DNA from: Sediminicola sp963974715
GTDB lineage: Bacteria; Bacteroidota; Bacteroidia; Flavobacteriales; Flavobacteriaceae
Direction of reading: 5' to 3'
Length of the DNA stretch: 64,000 nt
NCBI GenBank assembly: GCA_963974715.1
Contig: CAXBDK010000008.1
Span: 1 to 64,000, forward strand
The notes below the pieces were generated by a model. It was not told the DNA's origin. It worked only from the letters and a program-made list of their open reading frames with translations, and made no database searches. The first letter of the stretch is position 1; the number at the start of each line of letters is the position of its first letter. Positions 26,007 through 33,921 of the stretch are shown piece after piece. A program made the position numbers and the translations under genes.

Positions 26007-26759
26007 ATGGAATTACGATTAAAGGGCAAAGTAGCTATGGTCACCGGATCATCAAAGGGCATAGGTGCCGCCATTGCAAAAGCATATGCCAAGGAAGGGG
26101 CCAAAGTGGTGGTCAACTATTCCTCCAGTAAAGGGCATGCCGACAAGGTAGTTGCCGAAATCGTCCAAAATGGCGGTACCGCCATTGCGGTCCGGGCAGA
26201 TGTTTCAAAGTCGGAAGATATCGAACGACTTTTTACGGAAACCAAAAAAGCATATGGACAGCTGCATATTTTGGTCAACAATGCCGGGGTCTTTAAAATA
26301 GAGCTATTGGATGGGATTACGGAAGAAAGTTTCCATCTACAGGTAAACACACATCTTTTGGGACCTATTCTGTTGATCCAGAAGGCTGTGGAACTATTCG
26401 GTGAAAATGGGGGGAGCATCGTGAACATCAGTTCCACGGTCAGCCTGAACCCGGTCCCCGGTTTTATGGTCTATTCCGCGGCGAAAGCGGGCATCGATAA
26501 TGTTACCAAGGCATTGGCCAAGGAATTGGGACCGAAAAAGATCCGTATCAATGTGATTGCACCTGGGATCACGGAAACGGAAGGAAACCATGATGCGGGG
26601 ATCCTAGGGGGCGATGTGGAGGAACAAATGCTGCCGTTAACACCTTTAGGTAGGTTGGGACAGCCTATGGACATCGCAAAGGTGGCCGTCTTCCTTGCCT
26701 CCGATGAGGCCGGCTGGATAACCGGGGAGCGGATTACCGTTTCTGGCGGGCTTTTATAA
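26007..26759 (+). CDS. SDR family oxidoreductase
   Basis: 250 aa from ATG 26007. An upstream in-frame ATG at 25953 lies inside the promoter and is rejected. Classical short-chain dehydrogenase: NAD(P)-binding TGSSKGIG (about 13-20), NNAG (about 89-92), catalytic Ser in VNISS (about 139), YSAAK with Tyr and Lys (about 152-156), and the C-terminal AGWITGERITVSGG. Residues after the second strand favour NADP. The substrate is unknown, and a reductase in stress or aldehyde/ketone metabolism is plausible. Control by HxlR is inferred. Its stop codon overlaps the outer end of an attC-like element. Confidence 0.93.
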   Translation: MELRLKGKVAMVTGSSKGIGAAIAKAYAKEGAKVVVNYSSSKGHADKVVAEIVQNGGTAIAVRADVSKSEDIERLFTETKKAYGQLHILVNNAGVFKIELLDGITEESFHLQVNTHLLGPILLIQKAVELFGENGGSIVNISSTVSLNPVPGFMVYSAAKAGIDNVTKALAKELGPKKIRINVIAPGITETEGNHDAGILGGDVEEQMLPLTPLGRLGQPMDIAKVAVFLASDEAGWITGERITVSGGLL

Positions 26760-26875
26760 CTATATATGAGCTATGGCATGTCTTGGTACGGACCTTTTAC
26801 GAGAAAACCGATTTTGGAACATCCCGCATTTTTTCCCCGTGTGGACTTCCAAAGCCATAGCTTATATAAAGTTAT
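26756..26875 (-). repeat. attC-like palindromic element 1
   Basis: ATAAC (26756-26760) followed by TATATATGAGCTATGGC, then a variable middle, then GCCATAGCTTATATA (26854-26868) and GTTAT (26871-26875). The arms are inverted repeats with core AGCTATGGC/GCCATAGCT and outer ATAAC/GTTAT. Length 120 bp, following the cupin gene. Confidence 0.65.
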
Positions 26876-26926
26876 TTTACCGATGCATTTTTGCGATTTC
26901 TTGATCCATAAAAAATTTGGTGCTTC

Positions 26927-27403
26927 TCAATAACTTTTTAGCTTTTCGGCTACCTCGTCATAATATTTCCGTGTGACTACTTCCGTCCAAGTCGTTGGTT
27001 GCTCCCCAGCATAAAAAGCCAAATACGTTACATCCTTAAACTTGGTCGAAGAATGCCAATGTTCGATATCTTTCCCACATTTGATTACATCTCCTTCCTT
27101 TAAAATTACGGGCGCATTTCCCCTCTCCTGATAATAGGCCTCTCCATCAACAATTATCAAGACTTGTGCAGAACCATGTTTATGCCAATCCAAGGTTGAG
27201 TTTGCTTTAAAGGTTGCCTTTGTGATATTATAACCCAACTCTTTGTCATCGTGAATAATTGCATTCAACCAAGCTTCTCCCATGTAATGGGTATTTGGTG
27301 CTTTTGATCCCTCCGTTAGAAAAGAGGAAACATTATATTCTGAATCTTGGGGAAATACTGATACAGAGAATAAAATCAAAAGCAGCAAAATCGAATTTTT
27401 CAT
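26927..27403 (-). CDS. Exported cupin-domain protein (cassette gene)
   Basis: 158 aa. Signal peptide to about residue 19 (VFPQ). Single cupin barrel with the two metal motifs: WHKHGSAQVLIIVDGEAYYQE (about 75-95) and GDVIKCGKDIEHWHSS (about 105-120). It resembles small carboxymuconolactone-decarboxylase-associated cupins. AT content is higher than in the neighbours, in keeping with acquired DNA. It is flanked on both sides by related palindromic elements, so it forms a cassette. The substrate is unknown. Confidence 0.85.
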   Translation of the reverse strand: MKNSILLLLILFSVSVFPQDSEYNVSSFLTEGSKAPNTHYMGEAWLNAIIHDDKELGYNITKATFKANSTLDWHKHGSAQVLIIVDGEAYYQERGNAPVILKEGDVIKCGKDIEHWHSSTKFKDVTYLAFYAGEQPTTWTEVVTRKYYDEVAEKLKSY

Positions 27404-27463
27404 TTAGTATTGCTTTAAAGTTATTATTGTTTGTTCGGTTCTTTGTACTTGCTTACAATGGTC

Positions 27464-27579
27464 CGGTATGAGCTATAGATTGGTTGTTACGGAACAATCC
27501 AAACAGGTACTTGCCTATAGAAAATCCTGCGGATTTTCCCAGTTTGGGCTGACCAAGCCATAGCCTATATACGTTAAAT
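27464..27579 (-). repeat. attC-like palindromic element 2
   Basis: Left arm CGGTATGAGCTATAGATTGG (27464-27483), right arm ACCAAGCCATAGCCTATATACG (27552-27573) and GTTAAAT at 27573-27579. Read on the minus strand this last word is ATTTAAC, an exact match to the integron R'' box RYYYAAC. It shares arms with element 1 and lies between parE and the cupin gene. Confidence 0.65.
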
Positions 27580-27587
27580 GTAGTCTT

Positions 27588-27885
27588 TTATTCCGTTATT
27601 CTCTTTTTTAAATCCGTCCTTTCGTGTAATATTCTTGTAATCTCCACATAGTTTTCATTCAAAATCCGATAGAAAATGATATGTCGATTCGTTTTTAGTC
27701 CGAATAGCGTCTCAGTAATTCCTTCATAGCTTTTTCCTAAATTGGATTATCTGGAATTTCTTGACAGTTTGAAATCAGCATTTCATAATATTTGTCGGCT
27801 TGATTTTCAGACCGGACTTAGAATGTATATTCCCAAATTTTTGATAAATCCTCAACAGCTTTCTTCGTCAATTTAATTCAGCCAT
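27588..27885 (-). pseudogene. parE: parE toxin pseudogene
   Basis: Combining frames gives a recognisable ParE/RelE-type toxin: LTKKAVEDLSKIWEYTF, then NQADKYYEMLISNCQEIPDN, then GKSYEGITETLFGLKTNRHI and IFYRILNENYVEITRILHER, ending at 27588. It is broken at least three times: a one-base loss just after the fourth codon (27874 region), an in-frame TAA after WEYTF, and a frameshift in the middle (after IPDNP). The ATG at 27885 overlaps the last codons of parD, as in intact parDE operons. Toxin activity is lost. Confidence 0.85.
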
Positions 27886-28129
27886 TCGAGTGTTTTTTTG
27901 CTTTTAGGGATTCCAAATGTTGTTTAGGGTCAAAATCGTCTGCAATTCCACTATCAATTCCTTCTCGAATTGCATTTTTCAATGCAATTACCTTACTTTC
28001 TTCTTCTTCCAAAAGTCTTAATCCAGGTCGTATAACTTCGCCGACATTTTTAAATCGACCTTCTTTTATTCGGTTTTGACCGAATTGGTCAAAATAATCT
28101 CCGAGAGATATAGAGGTATTTTTGTTCAT
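27878..28129 (-). CDS. parD: ParD family antitoxin
   Basis: 83 aa from the ATG at 28129, chosen because MNKNTSISLGDYFDQF is the usual ParD start. The ORF can be extended upstream only into AT-rich non-conserved sequence. An N-terminal ribbon-helix-helix DNA-binding region (about 1-45, RFKNVGEVIRPGLRLLEEEE) precedes a toxin-binding tail (REGIDSGIADDFDP). It appears intact although its toxin partner is broken, so only autorepression could remain. Cassette-borne TA pairs are typical of chromosomal integrons. Confidence 0.9.
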   Translation of the reverse strand: MNKNTSISLGDYFDQFGQNRIKEGRFKNVGEVIRPGLRLLEEEESKVIALKNAIREGIDSGIADDFDPKQHLESLKAKKHSNG

Positions 28130-28203
28130 TATGATGCTATTTGGTTTAAAAATACCAAAATTTGGTATAAAAAAAATCCTCAAATTATACAAAATTTTTT
28201 ATG

Positions 28204-28436
28204 TGGATGAGCTGGGCACGTCTTGGCATAGGGATATAAACCATCGTGCTCTTCGGGTTGTTCTGCCCTAAAAAATCTTGGATGATATGTTCCACTTTCC
28301 AATAAATAGGCTGTAAAGCTGTGTCGTAGCGTATGAAGTGTATGAAATAACCAAGGTAACAGATCGACAACCAGATGGCTGGGATTTGCAACCGCCTGCC
28401 TGCCTTTGGTGTTAAGCACAAAATCCTAAGAGCCAT
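28204..28436 (-). pseudogene. Tyrosine recombinase C-terminal remnant
   Basis: Only the C-terminal catalytic part survives and in two frames: HTLRHSFTAYLLESGTYH (HxxR box) in one, then IIQDFLGQNNPKSTMVYI (the LGH...YTH region with the catalytic Tyr in MVYI) in another. The frameshift lies between them. After MVYI the homology ends and the DNA becomes ATGAGCTGGGCACGTCTTGG (28207-28226 on the plus strand), a close match to the left arm of element 1. So the remnant is joined directly to a recombination half-site. Confidence 0.75.
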
Positions 28437-28527
28437 ACAGAAGTAAGGTTATGAATAAGGGAGAATGAGGTTGAACGCCCCGAATGGGCGTCCGCTTCAC
28501 GCTCATTTGGCAATCTCCCTTTGTGGG

Positions 28528-29529
28528 TTAATTTTTCCCCAGTTTTCGAAGGGCCACCCATTGTTTTAACATCTCCCTTGAATCACATGCCGGATACCCA
28601 AGGACCGTTTTTCCCATGGCCACATCGTTCATTACGCCCGAACCGGCCCCTACGACCGCTCCGGAAGCGATGGTGGTATGGTCCTTAATGGAAGCACTGC
28701 CACCGATGATGACCCCATCGCCCAAGGTGACCGATCCCGCAAGTCCGCTATGTCCCGCCATGATACAACAACGGCCCATGACCGAATTATGGCCGATCTG
28801 TACCAAGTTATCAATTTTACAGCCATCCCCGATGACGGTGGAACTGAATTTCCCCCGGTCCACACAGGAGTTGGAGCCGATTTCCACACCATTGCCGATG
28901 ACCACGTTCCCTATTTGCGGAATTTTCACCAATCCCCTTCCATCATCACTGGGACGATAGCCAAAACCATCCGCTCCTATGCTTACATTGGTGTGGAAGA
29001 TACAATGACTCCCAATTTGAGTCCGCTCCCTGATGACCGTTCCGCTCCACACAGTGGTATGATCACCGATATGGGTGTCATCAAAAACGGTGACATTGGG
29101 ATATAGCCTTACTCCCGTCCCCAAGACCACGCCCGTGCCGACATAACATCCTGCACCGATCTTACAATCGGCCCCCATTTTTACCGACTCGTGCACCACG
29201 GCCGTAGGGTGGATTTCCGCTTTTAGGAAAGCGGGTCCCGGATCAAAATGCCCGAGAAGTTTGGCCATGGCCAGATCGGCCGATTTTACCTTGATAAAGG
29301 CCCTTCCCTCCCCCGGGGCAATTTTGACACCCTCGTTCACAATGGCGGCACAAGCTTGGGATTCTTGCCATAAACGTTCGTATTTCACGCTGCCTATAAA
29401 GGTCATTTCGTGCGGTTTGGCATTTTTTAATTGCTCCAGTCCACAAATGTACTGGGAGGTATTACCTACAAGTTCCCCTTCTAAAATAGTAGCGATTTCC
29501 TGTACGGTAAAGGTTTTTGGGTTTGGCAT
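28528..29529 (-). CDS. lpxD: UDP-3-O-acylglucosamine N-acyltransferase
   Basis: 333 aa. LpxD-type N-terminal domain (about 1-100, TVQEIATILEGELVGN) followed by a left-handed beta-helix of hexapeptide repeats (about 105-290, IGAGCYVGTGVVLGTG to DGVIIGGSASIKDH). IGHN near residue 240 carries the likely catalytic His. It transfers the second acyl chain in lipid A synthesis. It stands alone rather than in the usual lpxD-lpxC-fabZ-lpxA cluster, so it may be a second lpxD copy. The last 25 residues form the trimerising helix. Well-formed and probably functional. Confidence 0.92.
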   Translation of the reverse strand: MPNPKTFTVQEIATILEGELVGNTSQYICGLEQLKNAKPHEMTFIGSVKYERLWQESQACAAIVNEGVKIAPGEGRAFIKVKSADLAMAKLLGHFDPGPAFLKAEIHPTAVVHESVKMGADCKIGAGCYVGTGVVLGTGVRLYPNVTVFDDTHIGDHTTVWSGTVIRERTQIGSHCIFHTNVSIGADGFGYRPSDDGRGLVKIPQIGNVVIGNGVEIGSNSCVDRGKFSSTVIGDGCKIDNLVQIGHNSVMGRCCIMAGHSGLAGSVTLGDGVIIGGSASIKDHTTIASGAVVGAGSGVMNDVAMGKTVLGYPACDSREMLKQWVALRKLGKN

Positions 29530-29848
29530 TTTGGAATGTATGATTTTAAAATATAAACAAATATATGGTTAAAATATTGTATTTTTTTAAATCAAAAATA
29601 TCCAAATTTGAAAATATTTTAATGAAGATGGCATATGGGAAACCAAGCAAAGAAAAGTGGAACAACAATATTCCACTTTAAGAATGGTAAAGACACATCC
29701 ATTGTATGGAAGTATACCATTTGGAAGAGGGGCCATTGGCCAAGCCAAGGCCCCTCTTTTGCCACAGGCTGTGCAAATCCCAAAAGCCATATTAACATGG
29801 GGCCTCGAGGCCAGGTATCTATCATCCCGCAGACGATGGGCATACTAC
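29530..29848. other. Intergenic region with two strong hairpins
   Basis: 319 bp between ssb and lpxD, both on the minus strand. AAGTGGAA (29655-29662) pairs with TTCCACTT (29671-29678), and a longer hairpin lies at 29725-29758. AT-rich sequence at 29530-29625 should contain the lpxD promoter. No convincing gene. The plus-strand ORFs here end inside antisense ssb sequence. Confidence 0.5.
29725..29758. terminator. Strong bidirectional hairpin downstream of ssb
   Basis: AAGAGGGGCC (29725-29734) pairs perfectly with GGCCCCTCTT (29749-29758). Inside it TTGGC and GCCAA pair around CAA, giving about 15 pairs with one bulged A. Four Ts follow on the plus strand. It lies 91 bp after the ssb stop. 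Confidence 0.6.
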
Positions 29849-30175
29849 CTACATCATAAGAAATTCATTGCAGCGCACTTCCGTGATATACCTTTTCTCT
29901 CCCTCCTTGGTCTCAAAGGAGCGGGTGACCAATTTGCCCTCTATCACCACTTCCTTTCCCTTTAGAAGGAATTTTTCGGCAATATCCGCCAATTTACCCC
30001 AGATGACGATATTGTGCCATTGGGTATCGGTGACCTTCTCGCCTTTCGCATTTTTATAGGACTCATTGGTGGCCAAATGGAACTTGGCCAGTTTGGTGCC
30101 GCTATCCATGGTTACGATTTCTGGATCTTCGCCCAGGTTTCCGATCAACTGTACTCTGTTTCTAAGTGCGTTCAT
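29849..30175 (-). CDS. ssb: Short single-stranded DNA-binding protein
   Basis: 108 aa. A complete OB fold with MNALRNRVQLIGNLGEDPEI, KLAKFHLATNESYKN, WHNIVIWGKLADIAEKFL and GKEVVIEGKLVTRSF. It ends right after the fold (VRCNEFLMM) and lacks the Gly/Gln-rich linker and acidic C-terminal tip used to recruit replication and repair proteins. Normal Bacteroidota SSBs are about 140-170 aa. It is therefore a second, tail-less SSB, perhaps for a special task. A TAGGTTTG -7 element lies on the minus strand at 30234-30241. Confidence 0.9.
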   Translation of the reverse strand: MNALRNRVQLIGNLGEDPEIVTMDSGTKLAKFHLATNESYKNAKGEKVTDTQWHNIVIWGKLADIAEKFLLKGKEVVIEGKLVTRSFETKEGEKRYITEVRCNEFLMM

Positions 30176-30646
30176 AATACTAAAATTTAAGGTTAAACAG
30201 TTTGTTACATCGAGTTCTTATGTTTCGATGTCCCAAACCTACGACCACTTCCAAACCCGATTCGGTTCATAAATGCTTACTTTCGTTTACAAACATTTGT
30301 AGTCGTTTGTTATCGGATAATACACTCTTCCGCAGGAGGGGGTTTTAGGATACTTAAAGCATACCAAGTGATAAAGAATATAGTGTATTGTTCACCCCGC
30401 ACGATAACCCCGTGCCCATGGTAAGCAAATTATTGGAGCTATCCATGAATGGAAAAATTTTCAGTTGTCACGTTTGAAATCAATAGCATTACCGATACCT
30501 TAAAATTTAATGCTGGGAAATAATCTGATATATGAACAGCCACTCTTCGGACCCGTAGTGATCATCAAAACTTCTTTAAGGTCAATAACGTAATGGTTCG
30601 GAACAATGGCTTTATGATTTCCAGTATACATTTACCCAAAAAAACT
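30176..30646. other. Gene-free region upstream of ssb and the PPOX gene
   Basis: 471 bp between divergent genes. CAAACCTA at 30234-30241 (minus-strand TAGGTTTG) is a candidate -7 element for ssb without a clear TTG partner. The rest is AT-rich with no gene I can support. Confidence 0.45.
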
Positions 30647-31150
30647 ATGGGCAAAAAAAATCTATTTAATCGAAGCGCCTTGGAGAAATTAAAGGAATTG
30701 GCGGAGGGCATCGATATTACCATGATGGGAACGGACCTGACGGCAAAACCGCCACATAGCGTTCCCATGAGTACGAAAGAAGTGGACGATGATGGGTCCA
30801 TATGGTTCCTAAGCAATAAGAACAGCGTTCACAACTCGCATTTAAAGGCCGATAACAATACCCAGCTTGTCTATTCTAAACCAAGTGCAATGGAATTTCT
30901 TACCGTATATGGTGAGGCCCGCATAACGACGGACAGGAAGATACTGGAGCGTTACTATGGGAAGGCGGACGATGCTTGGTTCAAGGGTATCGATGACCCA
31001 AATCTCACGGCCATCCAAGTAGTACCGCAGGATATTCGTTACTGGGATACCAAAAATGGAAAAATTGTCAGCCTTATAAAAATGGGCATCGGAGCGGTTA
31101 CTGGAAAGACCCAAGACCTGGGCGAGGAAGGAAGTCTGCATATCGATTAG
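30647..31150 (+). CDS. Pyridoxamine 5'-phosphate oxidase family protein (general stress type)
   Basis: 167 aa from ATG 30647, where family alignment begins (MGKKNLFNRSALEKLKELAE). Upstream in-frame ATGs add unrelated residues. A split-barrel flavin-binding fold: MMGTDLTAKPPHSVPMSTKEV, then GSIWFLSNKNSVH, LVYSKPSAMEFLTVYGEA and the C-terminal RYWDTKNGKIVSLIK. It resembles small general-stress FMN or F420 binders. Substrate unknown. Not part of an operon. Confidence 0.88.
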   Translation: MGKKNLFNRSALEKLKELAEGIDITMMGTDLTAKPPHSVPMSTKEVDDDGSIWFLSNKNSVHNSHLKADNNTQLVYSKPSAMEFLTVYGEARITTDRKILERYYGKADDAWFKGIDDPNLTAIQVVPQDIRYWDTKNGKIVSLIKMGIGAVTGKTQDLGEEGSLHID

Positions 31151-31295
31151 CGGTAGACCGCGTACATTGGGGCAATACAATCCTTTATACCCAAAACGTG
31201 GAAACAACCCTTAAAAAGTTTCATAATCTGTACCTATACCCATAAAGAACGGTGTGGGAATGACTGCCACCTCACTTTGGCACCTGCCCACACGT

Positions 31296-31718
31296 TCAGG
31301 TATTGGGATGTTGGGACATTTTCCAATATTCGAATATGGTAGCGATCATTGCCTTCATTTCCTGATAATTGGTACCCTTTTTAAAGAATCCCTGTACCGT
31401 CATTTCAGTATAGGCCTCCGCTACATCACTTTGATATGCAAAGGTGGACAAGAACACGAAAGGAATACTTTTCTTCCTTAATTCCTTATTGGCATCTATT
31501 TCCTTTTTGAACTGAAGGCCATTTTTCCCCGGGAGGTTAATGTCACAAAATATGAGGAATATATCATCTTGTGTGGTCAGTAAATATGTAAAGGCGCTTT
31601 TGGTATCGGGAAACCATTTAATGGGATTGTTTACCTGTAGTTCCCTAACTATGGATTCCAGTATTTCTTGATCGTCAATGTCATCCTCAATGGCCACAAT
31701 TACTCCTGCTCTTGACAT
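31296..31718 (-). CDS. Stand-alone response regulator receiver protein
   Basis: 140 aa. A single receiver domain: acidic pair in VAIEDDIDDQEIL, phosphoacceptor Asp in FLIFCDINLPGKNG (about 59), conserved Ser/Thr in VFLSTFAYQSDV and Lys in GFFKKGTNYQ. There is no output domain. It is of the Rcp1-like type often partnered with phytochrome or PAS kinases, none of which is adjacent. Confidence 0.92.
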   Translation of the reverse strand: MSRAGVIVAIEDDIDDQEILESIVRELQVNNPIKWFPDTKSAFTYLLTTQDDIFLIFCDINLPGKNGLQFKKEIDANKELRKKSIPFVFLSTFAYQSDVAEAYTEMTVQGFFKKGTNYQEMKAMIATIFEYWKMSQHPNT

Positions 31719-31839
31719 AGTTTTTATTTAAATATTGTTTTTCAATTTACAAAAATTAAAACGAAGCCAGTAAAGAAATGGGCGAAAGTGTTTAAAGAAA
31801 CCGTTATCCTCAAATATAAATTTCAAATCAGTGGATCAT

Positions 31840-32553
31840 TTATCCATTTGCACTGTTGCTTTTCCTTTTGTCCCAATAAACATAAAGCACAAAAAGCAAT
31901 AGACTGATGATGGAACCCCAAAGCAGGCCGGTACGCAAGGAATCGGTACTCTTGCCCAAAATGGCTATAAAAATTACCAAGGGAGCTATACCTACAACGG
32001 TCGCCGCAGTAAATTTCCAGTAGCCCATACGTAAGATGCCGGCCACAAAACTGATGGCATCATTGGAGAGAAAAGGGTTCAAACGGGTGATTATTATGGC
32101 CCAAAACCCATATTTTTCCAGAAATCCGGTCGATTTTTCCCCTGCTTTTGGTCCCAACAACCTATTGACCAGTACCGGTCCAAAATAACTACCGATCCAG
32201 TATCCTACCGAGGAAGCCATAATGATGGACGCCAACACCAGCAAACTGCCCCAAACGGGACCATAGGCCAAAATGGAAACAACCATCAATACCAAGGATG
32301 GGATGACCAGCAAAAACATCTGAAGGATCATCGCCAGAATAATCACTACAGGTCCCCATAGACCGAATCCATCGACCCATTGTTTGATCTTCGGTCCATC
32401 ACCGCTCTTGAGCGTATTCCATGCCTGTATGAAAAACTCCCTTACTCCCGGCACATAAAAATACGCAAGGACCAATGTGCCAATTAAGATAAGGGAGGCA
32501 TATAGTGGTACCCTACTCTTTTTGATAGGGCCTTTAGCACGCTGTTGTGTCAT
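31840..32553 (-). CDS. VTT-domain (TVP38/TMEM64) membrane protein
   Basis: 237 aa from ATG 32553. An upstream ATG adds 16 non-conserved residues. Six membrane helices surround the VTT signature (GPVWGSLLVLASIIMASSVGYWIGSYFG region, about 100-130) and FGFWAIIITRLNPF-like KYGFWAIIITRLNPF (about 150-165), then SFVAGILRMGYWKF. Related DedA/VTT proteins act as scramblases or half-transporters of lipid carriers. The substrate here is unknown. Confidence 0.9.
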   Translation of the reverse strand: MTQQRAKGPIKKSRVPLYASLILIGTLVLAYFYVPGVREFFIQAWNTLKSGDGPKIKQWVDGFGLWGPVVIILAMILQMFLLVIPSLVLMVVSILAYGPVWGSLLVLASIIMASSVGYWIGSYFGPVLVNRLLGPKAGEKSTGFLEKYGFWAIIITRLNPFLSNDAISFVAGILRMGYWKFTAATVVGIAPLVIFIAILGKSTDSLRTGLLWGSIISLLLFVLYVYWDKRKSNSANG

Positions 32554-32658
32554 AGATAATCCATTAACTTTAAAACATCCTTTAGGGTACGATAACCTCA
32601 AGAATAAAGTACAAAACTGTAAAAAAACAGGAAAGACCGATGCGCCGTTTCTTTATAA

Positions 32659-33921
32659 TTACGGGAAATGAAGTGTAAAGAGATGTCGGTCGGTAAAATG
32701 GTATTGCAGCCCAATTCCATAACGATCTGCCACCGCCTTGGCTATGGCCAGTCCCAATCCGGTGGAATGGGCTCCCCTGCCCGTTTTTTGAAAACGTTCA
32801 AACAGCCCATCGGCAGCAAGAGCACCCTCGGTGCCAAAATTGGCAAGTTCCATTTTTTTATTCGATATGGTTATCATCAAGGTCGTTCGTTCCCTTCCGT
32901 GTACCAAAGCATTTATAAGGAGATTTGTGAGCAGTACGTTGGCCAGGTCCCCATTCATGGAATGTTGCAGTTTTGCCTCCTCATTGAGGTGGACCTCAAT
33001 TTTTTTATGCACTGCCATATCCTTAAAGTCGACCATAAGCCGCTTGGTGAGTTCCCCAAAATCTATGGAAGTTTCTTCAAGATAGTTCCTGTTCCCTATT
33101 TTGGAAAGCAGCAAGAGCGATCGGTTGAGCCGCACAAGTCGCTCCAAATTGTCCAGGACCGAGGAGATGCTCTCCATTGCCCTTTCCCCAACACCGGATT
33201 CGGCCAATAGTTCCAGTTTATTCATACTGATGGCCAGAGGTGTCTGCAGCTCATGGGAAGCATTTTCAATAAACTGTTTTTGCCCCGTGTAACTGCTCAC
33301 GGAAAGCTGTACCAATTTTTGGACCTCCGTGTTCAGTTGTACGAACTCGTCTATGTTGGACCGGATCGGATCTATGCCCCTGTCCTTTTCCAAACGGAAG
33401 TCGGCCAAGCGTGACAACAAGGTATAAAAGGGATCCCAAATTTTTTTTAGCACGATGTTGTTCAAGATCAATAGCACCGCTAAAAGTCCCAAATAAAGCC
33501 ATAGTATGGAATACAGCAGGTCCTCCACAAGATCGTCCTCCTCTACCATGGAGGTGATCAGTTTTAGTTTGTAGTGGGATCCGTTTATTTGGAAAACCGT
33601 TTCCAATAGCCGCACCGGTTCAAAATCGCGTTCATTTTGCATATACATCAAGGTATCGCGATAGGTGTCCACCACTTGCCCGGAAGGTATGGCAGCAATG
33701 GGCTTAATGGTATAATAACCATCCTCAAAAAGTGGGGTATTTAAGATCTCCGGTGTGTTTTTGGCCTTTTGGATTACCAACAGCTTTTGGTTTTCCAGGC
33801 CGTCATCCATGCTGTCGTAAATTTCGTCAAGCATGTTATAATAGAAAAGTACCGTCCATATGCCCAGTACCAGCAACATCGGTATGGCAAAATAGGTGGT
33901 GGTACGGTTCAGCAGCTTCAT
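32659..33921 (-). CDS. Sensor histidine kinase
   Basis: 420 aa. Helix 1 (about 9-29), a periplasmic sensor of about 110 residues, helix 2 (about 140-160), HisKA with the phosphorylated His in FIENASHELQTPLAI (about 222), and an HATPase domain with NLLINALVHG (N box) and GRGAHSTGLGLAIAKA (G2 box). No PAS domain and no clear HAMP. It overlaps the upstream response-regulator gene by 4 bp, so the two form one operon. The stimulus is unknown. Confidence 0.93.
   Translation of the reverse strand: MKLLNRTTTYFAIPMLLVLGIWTVLFYYNMLDEIYDSMDDGLENQKLLVIQKAKNTPEILNTPLFEDGYYTIKPIAAIPSGQVVDTYRDTLMYMQNERDFEPVRLLETVFQINGSHYKLKLITSMVEEDDLVEDLLYSILWLYLGLLAVLLILNNIVLKKIWDPFYTLLSRLADFRLEKDRGIDPIRSNIDEFVQLNTEVQKLVQLSVSSYTGQKQFIENASHELQTPLAISMNKLELLAESGVGERAMESISSVLDNLERLVRLNRSLLLLSKIGNRNYLEETSIDFGELTKRLMVDFKDMAVHKKIEVHLNEEAKLQHSMNGDLANVLLTNLLINALVHGRERTTLMITISNKKMELANFGTEGALAADGLFERFQKTGRGAHSTGLGLAIAKAVADRYGIGLQYHFTDRHLFTLHFP

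Larger units (their letters stand above)
26756..28436 (-). mobile_element. Degenerate integron-like cassette array
   Basis: On the minus strand the order is: tyrosine-integrase remnant (28436-28204), a recombination half-site at its 3' end, parD with a broken parE, palindromic element 2, a cupin gene, palindromic element 1. Each gene is followed by an attC-like element and all genes run in the same direction as the integrase, as in reverse-oriented chromosomal integrons. The array sits between the convergent SDR and lpxD genes. The integrase is frameshifted, so the array is immobile by itself. The integron reading is inference. Confidence 0.55.

Noticed and set aside
29635..29965. Plus-strand ORFs between lpxD and ssb
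   Set aside because: They run through two perfect hairpins and then antisense through ssb, which points to non-coding structured DNA.
30389..30472. Short plus-strand ORF fragment before the PPOX gene
   Set aside because: Too short and without a repeated or conserved context to support it.
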